Assembly: GCA_949130495.1 (NCBI GenBank)
Contig: OX422219.1
Location: 266,709,111-266,773,110 of the forward strand
Source of the DNA: Sambucus nigra
Taxonomy: Eukaryota > Streptophyta > Magnoliopsida > Dipsacales > Adoxaceae
Direction of reading: 5' to 3'
Length of the DNA: 64,000 nt
Shown here: positions 59,400 through 64,000 of the stretch, piece after piece
Layout of the letters: each line of letters starts with the position of its first letter
Numbering within the stretch: the stretch's first letter is position 1
Program-made: the position numbers and the translations under genes
Notes under the pieces: generated by a model
The model's input: the letters and a program-made list of their open reading frames with translations, nothing else
The model's database searches: none
What the model was told of the DNA's origin: nothing

Positions 59400-62300
59400 T
59401 TAGGCTTAAAAACATGGCGTTAGAGCATGAGAACTAAAAACAGCCCCCGAACGTCCCCGTGGTTGGCACCAACACCTCACACGGGACCAATGTAACTCCT
59501 AGGAACTGACCCTGCAGCGGCGGGACTCCCGATTTGAGAATACGACGGTAGTTTCCATATTTCAAGACTTAGGCTTAAAAACATGGCGGTAGAGGGTGAA
59601 AACTCGAAACAGCCCCCGAACATGCCCGTGGGTGGCACCAACACATCCCACGAGACCAATGTAACTCGTAAGAACTATCCCCGTAGCCACGGGACTCCCG
59701 GTTTGAGAATACATGGGTAATTTGATTATTTCTAGACTCAGGCTTAAAAATATGGCATTAGAGGTTGAGAACTAGAAACAGCCCTCGAATGGCCCCGTGG
59801 GTGGCACCAACACCTCCCACGGGACCAATGTAACTCGAAAGAACTGACCCCGTAGCCACGGGACTCTCGGTTTTAGAATACGAAGGTAATTTGCATATTT
59901 CTAGACTTAGGCTTAAAAATAAGATTTTAGAGGGTGAGAACTAGAAACAGCCCCCGAACGGCCCCGTGGGCGGCACCAACACCTCCCATGGGACCAATGT
60001 AACTTGTAGGTACTGACCCTGCAGCCACGGGTCTCCCGGTTTGAGACTACAACTGTAATTTCCATATTTCTAGACTTAGGCTTAAAAACATGGCGTTAGA
60101 GCGTGAGAACTATAAACAGCCCCCGAACGTCCCCGTGGTTGGCACCAACACCTCCCACGGGACCAATGTAACTCGTAGGAACTGACCCCGTAGCCGCGGG
60201 ACTCCCGATTTGAGAATACGACTGTAATTTGCATATTTCAAGACTTAGGCTTAAAAATATGGCTTTAGAGGGTGAGAACTAGAAACAGCCCCCAAACGGC
60301 TCCGTGGGTGGCAACAACACCTCCCACCGGACCAATGTAACTTTTAGGTACTGACCCGACAACCACGAGTCTCCCGATTTGAGAGTACGACTGTATTTTG
60401 CATATTTCTAGAGTTAGGATTAAAAACATGGCGTTAGAGGGTGAGAACTAGAAATATCCCCCGAACGTCCCCTAGGTTGGCACCAACACCTCCCATGGGA
60501 CCAATGTAACTCGTAGGAACTGACCCCGTAGCCGCGGGACTCCCGATTTGAGAATACGACTGTAATTTGCATATTTCTAGACTTAGGCTTAAAAATATGG
60601 CTTTAGAGGGTGAGAACTAGAAAGAGCCCCCAAACGGCTCCGTGGGTGGCAACAACACCTCCCACCGGACCAATGTAACTTTTAGGTACTGACCCGGCAG
60701 CCACGGGTCTCCCGGTTTGAGAGTACGACTGCATTTTGCATATTTCTAGAGTTAGAATTAAAAATCTGGCGTTAGAGGGTGAGAACTAGAAATAGCCCCC
60801 GAACGTCCCCGTGGTTGGCACTAACACCTCCCATGGGACCAATGTAACTCGTAGGAACTGACCCCGTAGCCGCGGGACTCCCAATTTGAGAATACGACGG
60901 TAATTTCCATATTTCAAGACTTTGGCTTAAAAACATGGCGTTAGAGGGTGAGAACTAGAAAAAACCCCCCAACGTCCCCGTGGGTGGCACCAACACCTCC
61001 GACGGGACCAATGTAACTCCAAAGAACTAACCCCGCAGCCGCAGGGCTCCCGATTTGAGAATACGACGGTAATTTGTTTATTTCTAGACTTAGGCTTAAA
61101 AACATGGCGTTAGAGGCTGAGAACTAGAAACAGCCCCCGAACAGCCCCGTGGGTGGCCCTAACACCTCCCACGGGACCAATGTAACTCGTAGGAACTGTC
61201 CCCGTAGCAGCGGGACTCCCGGTTTGAGCATACGAAGGTAATTTGCATATTTCTACACTTAGGTTTAGAAATATGGCTTTAGAGGGTGAGTACTAGAAAT
61301 AGCCCCCGAACGGCCCCGTGGGTGGCACCAACACCTCCCATGGGACCAATGTAACTTGTAGGTACTGACCCTGCCGCCACCGGTCTCTCGGTTTGAGAGT
61401 ACGATGGTAATTTTCATTTTTCTAGACTTAGGCTTAAGAACACGGCGTTAGAGGGTGAGAACTAGAAACCTCCCCCGAACGGCTTCGCGGTTGGCACAAA
61501 CACCTCCCACGGGACCAATGTAACTCGTAGGAACTAACCCTGCAGCCGCGGGAATCCCGATTTGAGAATACGATAGTAATTTCAATATTTCAAGACTTAG
61601 GCTTAAAAACATGGCGGCAGAGGGTGAAAACTCGAAACAGCCCCCGAACGGCCCCGTGGGTGGCACCAACATATCACGTGACCAATGTAACCCGTAAGAA
61701 CTATCCCCGTAGCCACGGGACTCCCGGTTTGAGAATGCGAAGGTAATTTGCATATTTCTAGACTTAGGATTAAAAATATGGCATTAGAGGCTGAGAACTA
61801 GAAACAACCCTCGAATGGCCCCGTGGGTGGCACCAACACCTCCCACGGGACCAATGTAACTCATAAGAACTGACCCCGTAGCCGCGGGACTCCCGGTTTC
61901 AGAATACGAAGGTAATTTGCATATTTCTAGACTTAAGCTTTAAAATATGGCTTTAGAGGGTGAGAACAAGAAATAGCCCCCGAACAGCCCCGTGGGCGAC
62001 ACCAACACCTCCCACGGGACCAATGTAACTCATAGGAACTGTCCCCGTAGCCGCGGGACTCCCGGTTTGAGAATACGAAGGTAATTTGCATATTTCTAGA
62101 CTTAGGCTTTAAAATATGGCTTTAGAGTGTGAGAACTAGAAACAACCCCCGAACGGCCCCGCGGGCGGCACCAACACCTCCCATGGGACCAATGTAACTT
62201 GTAGGTACTGACCCTGCAGCCACGGGTCTCCCGGTTTGAGAGTATAACTATAATTTGCATATTTATAGACTTAGGCTTAAAAACATGGCGTTAGAGCATG

Positions 62301-64000
62301 AGAACTATAAACAGCCCCCGAACGTCCCTGTGGTTGGCGCCAATACCTCCCACGGGACTAATGTAACTCGTAGGAACTAACCTCGCAGCCGTGGGACTCT
62401 CAATTTGAGAATACGACGATAATTTCCATATTTCAAGACTTAGGCTTAAAAACATGGCGGTAGAGGGTGAAAACTCGAAACAGCCCCCGAACAGCCCCGT
62501 GGGTGGCACCAACACATCCCACGGGACCAACGTAACTCGTAAGAACTGTCCCCGTAGCCACGGGACTCCCAGTTTGAGAATACGAAGGTAATTTGCATAA
62601 TTCTAGAGTTAGGCTTAAAAATATTGCGTTAGAAGCAGAGAACTAGAAACAACCCTCGAATGGCCCCGTGGGTGGCACCAACACCTCCCACGGGACCAAT
62701 GTAACTCGTAAGAACTGACCCCATAGCCGCGGGACTCCCGGTTTCAGAATATGAATGTAATTCGCATATTTCTAGACATAGGCTTAAAAATATGGCTTTA
62801 GAGAGTGAGAACTAGAAACAGCCCCCGAACGGCCCCGAGGGCGGCACCAACACCTCCCATGGGACCATTGTAACTTGTAGGTACTGACCCTGCAGCCACG
62901 GGTCTCTCGGTTTGAGAGTACGATTGTAATTTGCATATTTCTAGACTTAGGCTTAAAAATATGGCGTTAGAGGCTGAGAACTAGAAACAACCCCCGAACG
63001 GCCCCGTGGGTGGCACCAACACCTCCCACGGGACCAATGTAACTCGTAGGAACTGTCCCTGTAGCCGCGGGACTCCCGGTTTGAGATTACGAAGGTAATT
63101 TTCATATTTCTAGACTTAGGCTTAAAAATATGGCTTTAGAGGGTGAGAACTAGAAACAACCCCCGAACGGCCCCGTGGGTGGTACCAACACCTCCCATGG
63201 GACCAATGTAACTTGTAGGTACTGACCATGCAACCACGGGTCTCCCGGTTAGAGAGTACGACTGTATTTTTGCATATTTCAAGACCTAGGCTTAAAAACA
63301 TGGCGTTAGAGCGTGAGAACTATAAATAGCCCCCGAGAGTCCCCGTGGTTGGCACCAACACCTCCCACGGGACCAATGTAACTCATAGGAACTGACCCCG
63401 CAGCCGCGGGACTCCTGATTTGAGAATACGATGATAATTTCCATATTTCAAGACTTAGGCTTAAAAACATGGCGGTAGAGGTTGAAAACTCGAAACAGCC
63501 CCCGAACGGCCCCGTGGGTGGCACCAACACATCCCACGGGACCAATGTAACTCGTAAGAACTGTCCCTATAGCCACGGGACTCCTAGTTTGAGAATACGA
63601 AGGTAATTTGCATATTTCTAGACTTAGGCTTAAAAATATGGCGTTAGAGGCTGAGAACTAGAAACAGCACTCGAATGGCCCCGTGGCTGGCACCAACACC
63701 TCCCACGGGACCAATGTAACTCGTAGGAACTGTCCCCGTTGCTGTGGACTCCCGGTTTGAGAATACGAAGGTATTTTGCATATTTCTAGACTTAGGCTTA
63801 AAAATATGGCTTTAGAGGGTGAGAACTAGAAACAACCCCCGAACGGCCCCGTGGGTGGGAACAACACCTCCCACGGGACCAATGTAACTTTTAGGTACTG
63901 ACCCTACAGCCACGGGTCTCCCGGTTTGAGAGTATGACTGTATTTTGCATATTTATAGACTTAGGCTTAAAAACATGGCGTTAAAGGGTGAGAACTAGAA
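59400..64000. repeat. Higher-order repeat zone of the satellite
   Basis: Diagnostic variants recur in fixed order. GAGC(A/G)TGAGAACTA (59425, 60100, 62290, 63305) is usually followed one monomer later by GGCGGTAGAGG (59586, 62456, 63470; a variant at 61615). Next comes a CTCGAATGG monomer, then a GGCTTTAGAGG monomer with CTTGTAGGTACTG. 62290-63305 is one 6-monomer unit (1,015 bp). A 338-bp dimer is duplicated at 60261 and 60599. Confidence 0.75.

Larger units (their letters stand above)
51347..64000. repeat. Satellite array, ~169-bp monomer
   Basis: About 75 head-to-tail monomers continue past the window end. The period was measured from GGCGTTAGAGGGT anchors as 169 bp (51405, 51574, 51743 and so on). 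Conserved blocks are CCCGTGGGTGGCACCAACAC, CTCCCACGGGACCAATGTAA, CTCGTAGGAACTGACCCCG, CAGCCGCGGGACTCCCGG and ATTTGCATATTTCTAGACTT. Each monomer has an 8-bp dyad CCCGTGGG/CCCACGGG. The leftmost copies are the most divergent. Minus-strand frames of about 79 codons recur, but the period is not a multiple of three and the frames reflect repetition, not a gene. Monomer length and organisation fit a plant centromeric or heterochromatic satellite; the location is inferred. Confidence 0.97.

Noticed and set aside
51412..63545. Recurrent minus-strand ORFs of about 79 codons (MVPWEVLVPPTG..., S.SLEICKLPSYSQ...) in the satellite
   Set aside because: They repeat with the monomer, span about 1.4 monomers, the 169-bp period is not a multiple of three, and many copies are broken. 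They are a by-product of the satellite, not a protein family.

Overview
This window has the character of plant nuclear heterochromatin, most likely eudicot pericentromeric or satellite-rich DNA. It contains no intact host gene. Everything recognisable is transposable-element debris, simple repeats or satellite DNA. The evidence for a plant is: Ty3/gypsy elements with plant-type gag, pol and LTR ends; Ty1/copia elements of plant type primed by initiator-Met tRNA; a CACTA (En/Spm) transposon with a plant Ptta/En/Spm transposase gene; an L1-type LINE 3' end; and a long array of ~169-bp monomers. No species assignment is made. The unique DNA is AT-rich, while the satellite is visibly more GC-rich.

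Layout: 1-7272 is a decayed, internally deleted Ty3/gypsy element on the + strand (LTR remnant, pol, 3' LTR). 7300-9556 is a + strand Ty1/copia remnant (RT/RNase H and an LTR-like tail). 9560-10385 is an oppositely oriented copia integrase scrap. 10386-24800 is a - strand gypsy element (gag-protease, PBS, LTR) whose LTR is split at 12168/22461 by a second - strand LTR element, 12169-22460. That inserted element has two 3.2-3.8 kb LTRs, a PBS, a near-perfect 5-bp target duplication and no recognisable coding capacity. 24801-27396 is unassigned AT-rich DNA with one LTR-like promoter. 27402-29255 is a solo LTR with a perfect TAATA target duplication, itself holding a 5'-truncated LINE with 17-bp target duplications. 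29333-40777 is a - strand copia (SIRE/Maximus-like) element reduced to LTRs, PBS, PPT and a broken gag; it is invaded by a complete-ended CACTA transposon (31558-35323, TSD AAA) and by a solo-LTR-like block (37555-39033). 41640-42850 is a + strand copia gag-protease remnant. 42850-48123 is a complex repeat region with two tandem arrays and a weak degenerate ORF. 48124 to about 51346 starts with a second CACTA-type terminus. 51347-64000 is the satellite array, which runs off the window.

No operon or pathway exists here. The relations between parts are insertion order, with at least three nesting levels. The most interesting unexplained structure is a 12-bp perfect palindrome, CGAATCGATTCG, that occurs as clusters of 4-7 copies at three places. 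In all three, the copies are spaced at about 21 or 42 bp (two or four helical turns), including one cluster whose spacer sequences look unrelated to the others. Other points of interest are a dimeric 80-bp minisatellite, a conserved dyad and emerging higher-order repeats in the satellite, a templated 15-bp filler at the LINE 5' junction, and palindromic subterminal repeats in the CACTA elements.
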